In this document: positions 16,104-24,861 of the stretch, one piece after another
Numbering within the stretch: the stretch's first letter is position 1
Layout of the letters: each line of letters starts with the position of its first letter
Source of the DNA: JBCBXA01 sp039816825
GTDB lineage: Bacteria; Pseudomonadota; Alphaproteobacteria; Rhizobiales; Rhizobiaceae
Assembly (NCBI GenBank): GCA_039816825.1
Contig: JBCBXA010000028.1
Location: forward strand, 1-30,234
Length of the DNA: 30,234 nt
Reading direction: 5' to 3'
Notes under the pieces: model-generated
Told to the model about the DNA's origin: nothing
The model's input: the letters and a program-made list of their open reading frames with translations, nothing else
Databases searched by the model: none
Program-made: the position numbers and the translations under genes

Positions 16104-16194
16104 CCGTCATCCCTGTGCGCCTCGAAGCGATGAACCGGGGATCCAGAGCCGAGCTTTTACAGCACTGGATTCCAGGTTCTGCTGCGCAGCCCCG
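16104..16194 (+). repeat. Interspersed palindromic repeat unit (GTCATCCC...GGGGATCCAG type)
   Basis: The stretch begins CGTCATCCC, contains CCGGGGATCCAGAG and CACTGGATTCCAGG, and ends CTGCTGCGCAGCCCCGG. This matches the general look of short, mobile, hairpin-forming intergenic repeats common in alphaproteobacterial genomes. Boundaries are approximate and copy number in the genome is unknown. Confidence 0.55.
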
Positions 16195-16220
16195 GAGTAA
16201 GCCCGCCGCGTGTCCGCGGG

Positions 16221-16255
16221 GCGTGAGGCGTGAGGCGTGAGGCGTGAGGCGTGAG
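16221..16255 (+). repeat. Tandem array of five perfect GCGTGAG heptamers
   Basis: Five uninterrupted copies of GCGTGAG, then a broken copy (GCGAGG). A 7-base unit is not a CRISPR; it is a simple-sequence tract likely to change copy number by slippage. It lies just after the hairpin at 16206-16219 and in no coding frame. Confidence 0.9.
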
Positions 16256-16297
16256 GCGAGGATCCGTTTTCTGGCATGAACTCGCAATTGTTAAGGT

Positions 16298-16326
16298 GGA
16301 TCTTCGGCTCAAGGCCGAGGATGACA
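16298..16326 (-). repeat. Inverted-orientation copy of the palindromic repeat
   Basis: On the minus strand it reads TGTCATCCTCGGCCTTGAG and continues to AAGATCC, i.e. the same GTCATCC...GATCC layout as the unit at 16351. TCGGC/GCCGA form a short hairpin around TCAAG. Confidence 0.55.
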
Positions 16327-16350
16327 ATAGAGGGCCGAACCGAAACCCTG

Positions 16351-16386
16351 GTCGTCACTCTCGGGCTTGACCCGAGGGTCCATCTT
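16351..16386 (+). repeat. Forward copy of the palindromic repeat
   Basis: Reads GTCGTCACTCTCGGGCTTGA and then CCCGAGGGTCCATC; CTCGGG and CCCGAG pair perfectly around CTTGA. Together with the copy at 16298 it forms a facing pair, the usual arrangement of such elements. Confidence 0.6.
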
Positions 16387-16403
16387 CCCCACAGGTCGAT
16401 GCC

Positions 16404-16958
16404 ATGAAAGTCAAAGACTGCGAAATTCTATTGGTGCCCGGTGAACCGGACCTCACGGGCGGCCTGTGGCTTAACCGGTGGTCGGAGAAGCTATCCTCGG
16501 CCCGAACAGTTGATCTGGGAGATTTGTCAGAGCCCAACCGCGACGCGTGGACGGCTCGCGTGGTCGCAGCCGTCAATGCCGCCCGGAAACCGGTTGTTCT
16601 TGCAGCGCACTCCGCTGGTGTGGCTGCTGTTACAAACGCCACCGAGCTGTTTGATGAGACGGCGGACGTGCGCGGCGCGTTCCTCGTAGCGCCGCCGGTG
16701 ATGAAAAACAGCTTTCACGGTGCCTTCGCCAACTCCGGCTTCGGCCCCTATCCGACGGCACCGCTCCCCTTCCCCAGCTTCCTGGTCCACGCCACCAACG
16801 ACCAGCACATGACCCAGGAAGACGCCCAGACCTTGGCCCACGCCTGGGGCAGTCTGTTCATAGACGCCCGCGACCAAGGCCACATAGACGTCGCCAGTGG
16901 GCACGGCCCGTGGCCCGAGGGGTTGATGGTGTTTTCGAAGTTCCTCAGCCGCCTGTAG
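16404..16958 (+). CDS. RBBP9/YdeN-type alpha/beta hydrolase
   Basis: A 184-residue compact serine hydrolase. Catalytic triad candidates are Ser70 in LAAHSAGVAAV, Asp133 in VHATNDQHM and His160 in DQGHIDVASGHGPWPEG; the last stretch is characteristic of the RBBP9/YdeN family, whose substrates are mostly unknown. No signal peptide. ATG 16404 follows CAGG by about 8 bases. Its stop is 5 bases from the stop of the convergent PhyH-type gene. It stands alone between the repeat region and the convergent operon, so context says nothing of its job. Confidence 0.87.
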   Translation: MKVKDCEILLVPGEPDLTGGLWLNRWSEKLSSARTVDLGDLSEPNRDAWTARVVAAVNAARKPVVLAAHSAGVAAVTNATELFDETADVRGAFLVAPPVMKNSFHGAFANSGFGPYPTAPLPFPSFLVHATNDQHMTQEDAQTLAHAWGSLFIDARDQGHIDVASGHGPWPEGLMVFSKFLSRL

Positions 16959-16963
16959 GCGCG

Positions 16964-17809
16964 TTATGGGTAAAGCTGGGGGAAGAAGTCTCCAGCGATG
17001 CGGTCGCCTTCGCGATAGCCAGCTGCCTCAAACTGGGCGCGTTCATCCTTGGCCCAATCGCCGCGATAGCGGATGCGACCGTCAGGGGCCGTCATGCGCA
17101 AGGTGAAGCGGCGCACCGTTTCCGTTGGCGTGACCGACGACAGCCCCCCATGGAGCGTGCGCATGTCGAAGAAGATGCAATCGCCAAGCTCCATGTCCCA
17201 CTGCAGCAGGTCGTAGGCGACCGGGTTTGCGTTGACGTCGGGCGGCGTATGGTACGTCTGGCCAGCCACCTCCAGCAGCTCGGCGTCCGTGGCCTGATCT
17301 GGGCCATCGGCAAAACGCACGCGCATGAACAGCTTGTCCCAAAGGTGCGAGCCCTTCACGAAAGCGATGCCATTCTCCTTCGTCACGGGCTCCAGAGGCA
17401 GCCAGAGCACGCACATGGTGCCTTCGAAATCGAAATAGCTGAGGTCCTGATGGAAGGGCGGCCGCGACGTCGACCCGGCTTCCCGCAGGAACCAATTGTC
17501 CATCACGAGATTGATGGACGGCGCCCCCAAAAGCTCAGCGGCCAGTTGCGAGCAGGGCGACCTGCGCACGAACGCCTCGAACTGCGAAACCTTGCTCCAC
17601 GACCAATAATCTTCAAGATAGGCGGGCGCATCCGGGTCAGCCGTATGACTAGTGAAATTATCCGTCGGACTGGCAATATCCGCGTCGATCCCCTCCCGCA
17701 GCATGTCGATCCAGTCCGTCGAGAACTGGTTGCGAAGCACGACCGCTCCATCGCGCTGGAAGGTTTCTATATCTGCTGAAGAAAGGCTTGGCACGGCATC
17801 AACTCCCAT
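16964..17809 (-). CDS. Phytanoyl-CoA dioxygenase (PhyH) family Fe(II)/2-oxoglutarate oxygenase
   Basis: A 281-residue mononuclear iron oxygenase. The iron ligands are apparent: His120 and Asp122 in PPFHQDLSYFD and a distal His220 in MRTLHGG, with an Arg in VRRFTLRMT (about 233-234) placed to bind 2-oxoglutarate. The family hydroxylates very varied small molecules, including fatty acyl and osmolyte substrates, so the substrate is open. The start is uncertain: ATG 17809 is used (MGVDAVPSLS), with in-frame ATG 17836 and TTG 17848 as alternatives; none has a good Shine-Dalgarno. It is the last gene of a minus-strand run sdhE-mfd-phyH, about 50 bases after mfd. Confidence 0.88.
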   Translation of the reverse strand: MGVDAVPSLSSADIETFQRDGAVVLRNQFSTDWIDMLREGIDADIASPTDNFTSHTADPDAPAYLEDYWSWSKVSQFEAFVRRSPCSQLAAELLGAPSINLVMDNWFLREAGSTSRPPFHQDLSYFDFEGTMCVLWLPLEPVTKENGIAFVKGSHLWDKLFMRVRFADGPDQATDAELLEVAGQTYHTPPDVNANPVAYDLLQWDMELGDCIFFDMRTLHGGLSSVTPTETVRRFTLRMTAPDGRIRYRGDWAKDERAQFEAAGYREGDRIAGDFFPQLYP

Positions 17810-17857
17810 TTGATGGCGTAAGCTGCCTCGTCGCATCCGCAGCTTCAAGAGAGAAAC

Positions 17858-20800
17858 TCACCCCAACAACTTCACCAAATTTGTCATCACGACAGCACTT
17901 CCCTTCAGCCGCTTCTCCGGCGTGGCCCAGTCGCGGATGAAGACGACGCTCTGGTCGGGCCGCACCTTCGCGAGGCTGCCTTGTTGGCCGATATAGCCGA
18001 TGAGGGCTGCGGGGTCTGGGAACTCGCCATTGCGGAACTTGATGACAGCGCCTTTCGGGCCGGCGTTCAGGCTTTCCACATTGGCCTTCAGGCAGAGCTG
18101 CTTGATGTAGACGATCTTCAGAAGGCCATCGACTTCCTCTGGTAGCGGACCACCGAAACGGTCGACCAGCTCTGCGGCGAACGCGTCGATCTCGCGTGGG
18201 GTCGGTAGGTCGGCCAGGCGGCGGTAGAGGCCCATTCGCACCGTGAGGTCTGGCACATAGTCCTCCGGGATGAGCACCGGTGTTCCAACGGTGATCTGCG
18301 GGCTCCATTTTCCGTCATCGTGGAAGCCGTCGGCGTCACCCTCCTTGAGCGTCGCCACCGCCTCTTCCAGCATGGACTGGTAGAGCTCAAAACCAACTTC
18401 TTTGACGTGGCCGGACTGCTCTTCACCGAGCAAATTGCCCGCGCCGCGCATGTCGAGATCGTGGCTTGCCAGCTGGAAGCCAGCCCCCATGCCTTCGAGG
18501 CTTTGCAGCACCCGCAGCCGCTTTTGCGCCTGAGGCGTCGTCATCTTGTTGGCCGGCAGCGTGAAGTAGGCGAAGGCCCGCGTCTTGGAGCGGCCCACCC
18601 TGCCCTTGAGCTGATAGAGCTGAGCAAGACCAAACATGTCGGCACGCCAGATCACCAGCGTGTTAGCCGACGGGATGTCGAGGCCGCTTTCCACAATGGT
18701 CGTGGAGAGCAGCACATCATACTGGCCATCATAGAAAGCGTTCATCAGATCATCGAGCTCGCCGGGCGGCATCTGACCGTGGGCGATGGCGACCTTCAGT
18801 TCCGGCACATCAGACTTCAGGAACGCCTGAATGTCTTCCAGATCGCTGATGCGCGGCGCGACAAAGAAACTCTGGCCGCCGCGATAGCGCTCCCGCAGCA
18901 GCGCCTCGCGAATGGTGAGGCTGTCGAACGGCGCAACAAATGTGCGCACGGCCAGGCGGTCCACAGGCGCTGTGGTGATGAGGCTGAGCTCGCGCACGCC
19001 CGTCATGGCCAGTTGCAGCGTGCGCGGGATCGGCGTGGCCGAGAGCGTCAGCACATGCACATCGTTGCGCAGCTCTTTCAGCCGCTCCTTGTGCTTCACG
19101 CCAAAGCGCTGTTCTTCATCAAGGATCAGGAGGCCGAGATCGCGGAACTGGATGTTCTTGGCCAGCAGTGCATGAGTGCCGACGACAATATCCACGGAAC
19201 CGTCAGCCATGCCCTTCTTGGTTTCATTGAGGGACTTTGTGCTGACGAGCCGCGACGCGTGGCGCACCGTGACCGGCAGACCCTTGAAGCGCTCTTCGAA
19301 GGTTTTGAAATGCTGGCGGGCCAGCAGTGTCGTGGGCACGACCACGGCCACCTGACGCCCTGCCATGGCGGCCACAAATGCGCCCCGCAGCGCGACCTCC
19401 GTTTTGCCAAAGCCCACATCGCCGCAGACCAGGCGATCCATCGGACGGCCCGATGAAAGATCCTCCAGCACGGCCTCGATGGCCCCCAGCTGGTCTTCGG
19501 TCTCACTGTAGGGGAAGTGTGCTGCGAACTCACCATACAGACCGTCCGGCGCGGTCAGCGGCTCCGTGCGCTTGAGTTCGCGGGCGGCAGCGATGGCGAT
19601 CAGATCGCCGGCCATCTCCAGAATCTTCTTCTTGAGCCTGGCCTTGCGGTTCTGCCAGCTTGCACCGCCGAGCCGGTCCAGCTGAACGCCCACTTCCTCA
19701 GAGCCATACCGGCTGAGAAGTTCGATGTTCTCAACGGGCAGAAACAGCTTGTCGTCGCCGAAATAGTGAAGTTCGAGGCAGTCGTGGGGCGCGCCAGCGG
19801 CGTCGATGGTTTTGAGGCCCACAAAGCGCGCAATGCCGTGGTCCACATGAACCACCAGATCACCGGCGGAAAGCGATGAGACTTCCTGGATGTACTCTTT
19901 GCCGCGCCGCTTGCCCTTGCGCCGAACAAGACGGTCACCGAGCACATCCTGCTCACCGATGACGGCGATACTGTCCGTCTCAAAGCCGCTCTCGACACCC
20001 AGCACCACCAAGGCCGTGACACCTGTCTCAAGCCGGTCGATCTCGGCATAGCTATCGATGGCAACGACACGCTCCAGACCGTGTTCTGCCAGGATTTCCG
20101 CAAAGCGATCACGACTGCCCTCAGACCAGCAGGCGATGACCACGCGCATCCCAGCCTTGCGGAGGTAAGCTGCGTGCTTGATCAGCGCGTCAAACACGTT
20201 GGTTTCAGCGGTGCTGCGTTCGGCGGCGAACGAGCGTCCGATACGCCCTCCCAGGTTGAGCACCCGTTGAGCGCCGCCCTCGGGCGGCTCAAACGGCGTC
20301 AGCAGGCCCCTCGGTCCATCGATGGTAGCCGCCATGTCGTCTGGCGACAGATAGAGGCTAGACGGATCGACCGGCAGATAGGGGGCGGATGTGGTGTTCT
20401 TCTCGGCTTCGAGCGTCGCCTGTCGGGCTTCGTAGTGATCGAGCGCCTGATCAAAGCGTTGAACGATGGCCTCGCGCGCCAGATGATCCAGCAACACCGG
20501 TGCTTCACCGAAATAGGTACTCAGGGGTTCCAGCGCTTCGTGAAACAGTGGCAGCCAGTGCTCCATACCGGGATGGCGACGGCCTTCCGATATCGCCTGG
20601 TACAGCGTGTCTTCCGGCTTGGCGGCACCGAAGGTCGAGATGTAGTTCCTCCGAAACCGAGCGATCGCATCAGGCGTTAGAACGATCTCGCTCATGGGTA
20701 CCAGATCGACCCGCTTCAGCTGCGCCAGCGTGCGCTGGGTCTCGGCATCGAAGCTGCGCACCGTCTCCAGCGTGTCGCCAAAGAAATCGAGCCGCACCGG

Positions 20801-21349
20801 CGCGTCGAGGGCGGGTGGGTAGAGATCGAGAATGCCGCCGCGCACCGCATATTCGCCGGTATCGCGAACTGTCGAGACGCGCAGGAACCCGTTGTTCTCC
20901 AGCCAGCGGATAAGCACATCCATATCCACCCGCACACCGGGTGTAAGACGGAATGCCTGCCCTGCCATCTCGGCACGGGGCGGCACTTTCTGCATCAGAG
21001 CGTTGGCCGTGGTGATGATCAGGCGCGGTGCGTCGCCCAGCCCCTCAGCCAGTTCAGCCAAAGCCGTGACCCGCCGGGCGCTGACATCGGCATTGGGCGA
21101 AACGCGATCATAAGGCAGGCAGTCCCATGCCGGGATCTGCAGAACTTCCAAGTCAGGGGCGTAGAAGGCGAGCGCGGTCTCGACATCTGCGGCCCGCAAT
21201 CCATCGCGTGCGACAAAAACCAACGGACCACGCCGATCTTCAACCGCCCTAGCCAGCAGCGCAGCTGAAAAGCCTTCCGGCACCTGTGCAAACACGGTTT
21301 CGATGCCCGGCTCGAAGGCATCGGCCAGGTTTTGGCTTATAGAAGACAT
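17858..21349 (-). CDS. mfd: Transcription-repair coupling factor Mfd
   Basis: Translocase that removes RNA polymerase stalled at DNA lesions and recruits UvrA. At 1163 residues it is full length (E. coli 1148). The N-terminal UvrB-like module is followed by the CarD-like RNA-polymerase-interaction domain (GDLVVHVDHGIARFVGL, roughly 500-570), then the helicase: Walker A GDVGFGKTEVAL at about 641-652, DEEQRFG at about 743, ALSATPIPRTLQLAM, and VDHGIA-type and ESGLDIPSANT motifs, and a C-terminal TRCF domain. ATG 21349 lies 15 bases after the sdhE stop, so the genes are almost certainly co-transcribed; sdhE-mfd adjacency is common in alphaproteobacteria. Long plus-strand ORFs inside it are codon-bias shadows. 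Confidence 0.98.
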   Translation of the reverse strand: MSSISQNLADAFEPGIETVFAQVPEGFSAALLARAVEDRRGPLVFVARDGLRAADVETALAFYAPDLEVLQIPAWDCLPYDRVSPNADVSARRVTALAELAEGLGDAPRLIITTANALMQKVPPRAEMAGQAFRLTPGVRVDMDVLIRWLENNGFLRVSTVRDTGEYAVRGGILDLYPPALDAPVRLDFFGDTLETVRSFDAETQRTLAQLKRVDLVPMSEIVLTPDAIARFRRNYISTFGAAKPEDTLYQAISEGRRHPGMEHWLPLFHEALEPLSTYFGEAPVLLDHLAREAIVQRFDQALDHYEARQATLEAEKNTTSAPYLPVDPSSLYLSPDDMAATIDGPRGLLTPFEPPEGGAQRVLNLGGRIGRSFAAERSTAETNVFDALIKHAAYLRKAGMRVVIACWSEGSRDRFAEILAEHGLERVVAIDSYAEIDRLETGVTALVVLGVESGFETDSIAVIGEQDVLGDRLVRRKGKRRGKEYIQEVSSLSAGDLVVHVDHGIARFVGLKTIDAAGAPHDCLELHYFGDDKLFLPVENIELLSRYGSEEVGVQLDRLGGASWQNRKARLKKKILEMAGDLIAIAAARELKRTEPLTAPDGLYGEFAAHFPYSETEDQLGAIEAVLEDLSSGRPMDRLVCGDVGFGKTEVALRGAFVAAMAGRQVAVVVPTTLLARQHFKTFEERFKGLPVTVRHASRLVSTKSLNETKKGMADGSVDIVVGTHALLAKNIQFRDLGLLILDEEQRFGVKHKERLKELRNDVHVLTLSATPIPRTLQLAMTGVRELSLITTAPVDRLAVRTFVAPFDSLTIREALLRERYRGGQSFFVAPRISDLEDIQAFLKSDVPELKVAIAHGQMPPGELDDLMNAFYDGQYDVLLSTTIVESGLDIPSANTLVIWRADMFGLAQLYQLKGRVGRSKTRAFAYFTLPANKMTTPQAQKRLRVLQSLEGMGAGFQLASHDLDMRGAGNLLGEEQSGHVKEVGFELYQSMLEEAVATLKEGDADGFHDDGKWSPQITVGTPVLIPEDYVPDLTVRMGLYRRLADLPTPREIDAFAAELVDRFGGPLPEEVDGLLKIVYIKQLCLKANVESLNAGPKGAVIKFRNGEFPDPAALIGYIGQQGSLAKVRPDQSVVFIRDWATPEKRLKGSAVVMTNLVKLLG

Positions 21350-21364
21350 GGTCTTTCGGTCGCC

Positions 21365-21670
21365 TTAGAACTGAAGCGAATGGCGAAAGGCTTCCACCTT
21401 GCGGTACATGGCCGTGTCGTGGTTCGGCGGCACCGGTTGAGCGCCGGAGATCCATTTGAACAACTCCGGATCTGGCACTTCTAGCAAGGCTTCATACGCT
21501 AGCAGCTCGTCCTCGGTCAGCTCAGCAATATTAGCATCTGCAAATGAGCCGAGCACGAGGTCCATCTCGCGAATTCCTCGATGCCATGAACGGAACAACA
21601 GGCGCTTACGGCGCTTATCGAGGCCTTCCGATGACCGGGTCATGCCAGTCTGGCCAGCTGTATAATCCAT
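21365..21670 (-). CDS. sdhE: FAD assembly factor SdhE (succinate dehydrogenase assembly factor 2)
   Basis: Small cytosolic protein that promotes covalent FAD attachment to SdhA. The 101-residue product has the DUF339 fold signature KRLLFRSWHRGIREMDLVLG containing the RGxxE motif needed for flavinylation, and the conserved acidic run ELTEDELLAYEALLEVPDPELFKWI. ATG 21670 is chosen: a GGCGGA-like run lies a few bases upstream and it gives the normal family length; ATG 21643 is a shorter alternative. The succinate dehydrogenase operon itself is not in the window. It is divergent from recG across 151 bases. Confidence 0.93.
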   Translation of the reverse strand: MDYTAGQTGMTRSSEGLDKRRKRLLFRSWHRGIREMDLVLGSFADANIAELTEDELLAYEALLEVPDPELFKWISGAQPVPPNHDTAMYRKVEAFRHSLQF

Positions 21671-21821
21671 ATCGTTCCGCCCCGCTTGCCGCTGCTGATT
21701 TGAGCTGTCGATATAGCGTCGCCTTTGCGAGCTCGCCACCCAACAGAAGTCCAAAACGCGATATTGCGTGCGACTCGTCCGCCCGCCCTTGTGCAGAACC
21801 GGTCGTGTTGCAAAATGCGGC

Positions 21822-23933
21822 ATGCGCCCGCCTGTCCTGAATCCGCTTTTTGCTGCTGCCGATACGCTGGATGGCATCGGCCCCAAGACACTGGCACTGG
21901 TGACCCGGCTCACGAGGGGAACTGAACATGGACCGCCATCACGGGTCCTCGACGTTCTGTTTCACCTGCCATCCTCCGTCATCGACCGCAGTCAAACGCC
22001 CATGGTCGGTGAAGCTGTGGATGGGCAGATCGCTACACTTGAGCTGACGGTTGATCGCCATGAAGCACCGCCCCGTGGCAACCGCCGCGCGCCGTACAAG
22101 GTTTTTGCAACGGATCCAACCGGAGAAATCGCGCTGACCTTCTTCCATGGAAGAGGCAATTGGCTCGAGAAACAGTTCCCGGTTGGGGAAACGCGATATG
22201 TGTCCGGGAAAGTGGAATGGTACAACCACAGGGCAGCGATGGTGCACCCGGATCTGGTGCTGACGCCTGCTCAATATTCAGAGATGCCACCATTTGAACC
22301 GGTTTATCCGATGACCGGAGGTCTGGCGGCCCGGACTTATCTGAAAGCCACCCGGGCAGCGTTCACTCGCGTTCCCGATCTGCCGGAATGGATGGACACC
22401 AGCGTCCTGGATCGCGAGGGCTGGCCCACATTCCCTCAAGCGATGGAGATGGCCCATAAACCCCTGAGCACAATGGATCTCTCACCCCAGAGCGTGGCGC
22501 GCCGGCGCCTGGCTTATGACGAGTTTCTGGCCAGCCAGCTGGCGCTTGCCCTGCTTCGTTTTCGAATGAAGAAGACATCCGGGCGTCCATTCAAAGGAGA
22601 CGGCAGCTTACGCCGCCAAATCGTAGACGCCCTGCCCTACAGCCTGACCAGCAGCCAGACAGAGGCCTTGAAGGAAATCGGTGCAGACCTGAGCGGGCCG
22701 GACCGGATGCTGCGCCTGCTGCAAGGTGACGTTGGCGCGGGCAAGACAATCGTTGCCTTGATGGCCATGGCGCAGGTCTGCGAGACCGGTGCTCAGGCGG
22801 CCATGATGGCCCCCACCGAAATACTCGCCCGTCAGCATCTGGCGAGCATCGAGCCCATTGCTGCGGCGGCTGGCCTGCGATGCGCCGTTCTCACAGGTCG
22901 AGAGAAAGGCAAAGCACGGGATGCTATCCTTGCCGACGTGGCATCAGGGGAAATTCATATTCTTCTGGGCACCCATGCCCTCTTCCAGAGCGGTGTGGAG
23001 TTCCGAGATCTCGGGCTGGCAGTCGTCGACGAACAGCACCGCTTTGGCGTTCATCAGCGCCTTGCACTGGCCTCAAAGGGCATCACACCGGATCTGTTGC
23101 TGATGACAGCGACGCCGATCCCGAGGACGCTTGTGCTGACCTACTTCGGCGATATGGATGTCTCCAAACTCACCGAGAAGCCGCCCGGGCGCAAACCGAT
23201 TCAGACCAATGCGATGGCGCTTGATCGGCTGCCGGACTTGATTGGCCGTCTGCAGTCGGCTGTGGAGCGCGGTGACCGTGCCTATTGGATCTGCCCACTG
23301 GTCGAAGAAAACGAAGAACTCGACCTGATGTCAGCTGAAGACCGATACAGCTCACTTGTCAAACTGTTCGGACCGGAACGCGTTGGCCTGGTGCATGGCC
23401 GCATGAAGGCCGCCGAGAAAGATGCGGTGATGGAGGCATTTGCCGATGGGCGCAAGCAGGTGCTGGTCGCGACCACAGTGGTGGAGGTGGGGGTCGACGT
23501 GCCCGAGGCCTCAATCATGGTGATTGAACATGCAGAACGCTTTGGCCTCAGCCAGTTGCATCAGCTGCGGGGGCGCGTGGGCCGGGGTGAGAAGGCGTCA
23601 TCCTGCCTGCTGGTCTACAAATCGCCACTCGGCGAAACTGCCACCTCCCGCATCAACATAATGCGGGAAACTGAAGACGGTTTTCGGATCGCGGAAGAAG
23701 ACCTCCGGCTTCGCGGCGAAGGCGAGGTGTTGGGCACCCGCCAGTCCGGCTCGCCCGGCTTTCGAATAGCCAACACCGAGGAACACGCCAATCTGCTGGC
23801 GATGGCGCGGGACGATGCTAGGCTGATCGTCGAAACCGACACCGATTTGAAAACACCCCGTGGGGAGGCCTTGCGCCTGCTGCTTTATCTCTTCGGAAGG
23901 GACGAAGCCGTCCGTCTGATTAAAGCCGGCTAG
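21822..23933 (+). CDS. recG: ATP-dependent DNA helicase RecG
   Basis: Double-stranded DNA translocase that remodels stalled replication forks and Holliday junctions. 703 residues, normal length. The N-terminus (MRPPVLNPLFAAADTLDGIG) and wedge/OB domain (DPTGEIALTFFHG, about 100) precede the helicase core: Walker A GDVGAGKTIVAL (about 303), DEQHRFGV (about 401), TATPIPRTL, VHGRMKAAEKD, TTVVEVGVDVPEA and QLRGRVGRG. ATG 21822 is taken from the family start, over GC-rich in-frame upstream codons. Its TAG stop interlocks with that of the convergent DUF502 gene (CTAG), leaving no terminator space. Confidence 0.97.
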   Translation: MRPPVLNPLFAAADTLDGIGPKTLALVTRLTRGTEHGPPSRVLDVLFHLPSSVIDRSQTPMVGEAVDGQIATLELTVDRHEAPPRGNRRAPYKVFATDPTGEIALTFFHGRGNWLEKQFPVGETRYVSGKVEWYNHRAAMVHPDLVLTPAQYSEMPPFEPVYPMTGGLAARTYLKATRAAFTRVPDLPEWMDTSVLDREGWPTFPQAMEMAHKPLSTMDLSPQSVARRRLAYDEFLASQLALALLRFRMKKTSGRPFKGDGSLRRQIVDALPYSLTSSQTEALKEIGADLSGPDRMLRLLQGDVGAGKTIVALMAMAQVCETGAQAAMMAPTEILARQHLASIEPIAAAAGLRCAVLTGREKGKARDAILADVASGEIHILLGTHALFQSGVEFRDLGLAVVDEQHRFGVHQRLALASKGITPDLLLMTATPIPRTLVLTYFGDMDVSKLTEKPPGRKPIQTNAMALDRLPDLIGRLQSAVERGDRAYWICPLVEENEELDLMSAEDRYSSLVKLFGPERVGLVHGRMKAAEKDAVMEAFADGRKQVLVATTVVEVGVDVPEASIMVIEHAERFGLSQLHQLRGRVGRGEKASSCLLVYKSPLGETATSRINIMRETEDGFRIAEEDLRLRGEGEVLGTRQSGSPGFRIANTEEHANLLAMARDDARLIVETDTDLKTPRGEALRLLLYLFGRDEAVRLIKAG

Positions 23934-24685
23934 GCTTCCTCGGTTTCACGACGCGCTGTTTCTGCGGCCAAGTCGATGCCTTCCCGCCGTGCCGCAATTT
24001 CGGCGGGCGATCCATCTTCCGGGTCTTCGCTGTCAGGCGCCACAAGCCCCGCAGAAATCACGAGCTTTGCGCCTTCCTCAACGGTCATCTTTAGCTCAAT
24101 GAGGTCGTTGGTTGGGACAAACAGAAGAAAGCCTGATGTCGGGTTGGGGGTCGTGGGCAGAAAGACACTGGTGAAGCTCTGCGCCTCACCCCGCAGTCGA
24201 TAAGCCACTTCGCTCCCCGTTTTCGTCGATATGAAGACGATCGCCCAGAGCCCACGGCGCGGATATTCGAGCAGCGCGACCTTCTGGAATGAGTTGCTGC
24301 GCTCGCTGAGCACCGTTTCGAAGATCTGCTTGAGGCCAGAGTAGAGGTTCCGAACCACAGGCATGCGCGCGAGCAACTGCTCGCCAAAGCCAACGATGGA
24401 CCGGCCGACATAGTTTGCCGTGATGAAACCGACGAGCGTGATAAACACGAAGGCGATCAGAAGGCCAAAGCCAGGGATCGAGAACGGCAGATAAGTCTCA
24501 GGGTTGTAACTTGCCGGCACAAGCGGCTTCACCCAGCCATCCACCCACTGGATAAAGCTCCATGTCAGGTAAGCCGTGATCGCCAAGGGCGCGCAGATGA
24601 TCAAGCCGGTCAGGAAGTAATTGCGGGTCCGTCGAAAACGTCCGGGCTGCGGTGCAATTTCAGTGGGAGTGTCTGTCTCGAACAC
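23930..24685 (-). CDS. DUF502 family inner-membrane protein
   Basis: A 251-residue integral membrane protein of unknown function. Two membrane spans (TGLIICAPLAITAYLTWSF and FGLLIAFVFITLVGFIT, about residues 25-50 and 70-95) are followed by a soluble domain with the family patterns RMPVVRNLYSGLKQ and PTTPNPTSGFLLFVP. Start is GTG 24685: AGGA at 24693-24696 sits 7 bases upstream on the minus strand, whereas the longer frame from TTG 24730 has no such site. The C-terminus is charged and likely cytoplasmic. Downstream of glmUS in the same direction, about 176 bases on; convergent and interlocked with recG. Confidence 0.87.
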   Translation of the reverse strand: MFETDTPTEIAPQPGRFRRTRNYFLTGLIICAPLAITAYLTWSFIQWVDGWVKPLVPASYNPETYLPFSIPGFGLLIAFVFITLVGFITANYVGRSIVGFGEQLLARMPVVRNLYSGLKQIFETVLSERSNSFQKVALLEYPRRGLWAIVFISTKTGSEVAYRLRGEAQSFTSVFLPTTPNPTSGFLLFVPTNDLIELKMTVEEGAKLVISAGLVAPDSEDPEDGSPAEIAARREGIDLAAETARRETEEA

Positions 24686-24822
24686 GGGGATATCCTGAAG
24701 GTTCTGTTCGCCAGCGCAGGCCGAGAGCAAGCGCCACTGGGTTTGGTCTGACCAAACACGCCCCTTCCCCCAAAACGCCCTGGCCCACCACTAATAGATA
24801 ACCACGGGCGGGTGCGACACAA

Positions 24823-24836
24823 GCGGCAAGTGCCGC
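24823..24836 (-). terminator. Possible hairpin downstream of glmS
   Basis: GCGGC and GCCGC flank AAGT in a perfect short hairpin, and GGGCGG at 24806-24811 can alternatively pair with CCGCCC at 24833-24838. It lies 26 bases after the glmS stop, but there is no T-tract on the minus strand, so intrinsic termination is doubtful. Confidence 0.3.
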
Positions 24837-24861
24837 CCGACACACGATTTGGGCTATGAGA

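Larger units (their letters stand above)
16097..16403. repeat. Gene-free, repeat-filled intergenic region between purB and the RBBP9-type hydrolase
   Basis: No plausible gene is present in these 307 bases; the small ORFs are low-complexity translations of repeats. It holds, in order, a degenerate palindromic unit, a GC-rich hairpin (CCGCG-TGTC-CGCGG, 16206-16219), a heptamer array, an inverted-orientation palindromic unit and a forward one. The hairpins may also end purB transcription. Confidence 0.75.

Noticed and set aside
16221..16255. Possible CRISPR array
   Set aside because: Repeat unit is 7 bases with no spacers and no cas genes.
18320..19456. 378-codon plus-strand ORF
   Set aside because: Antisense inside mfd; codon-bias shadow with no recognisable domain.
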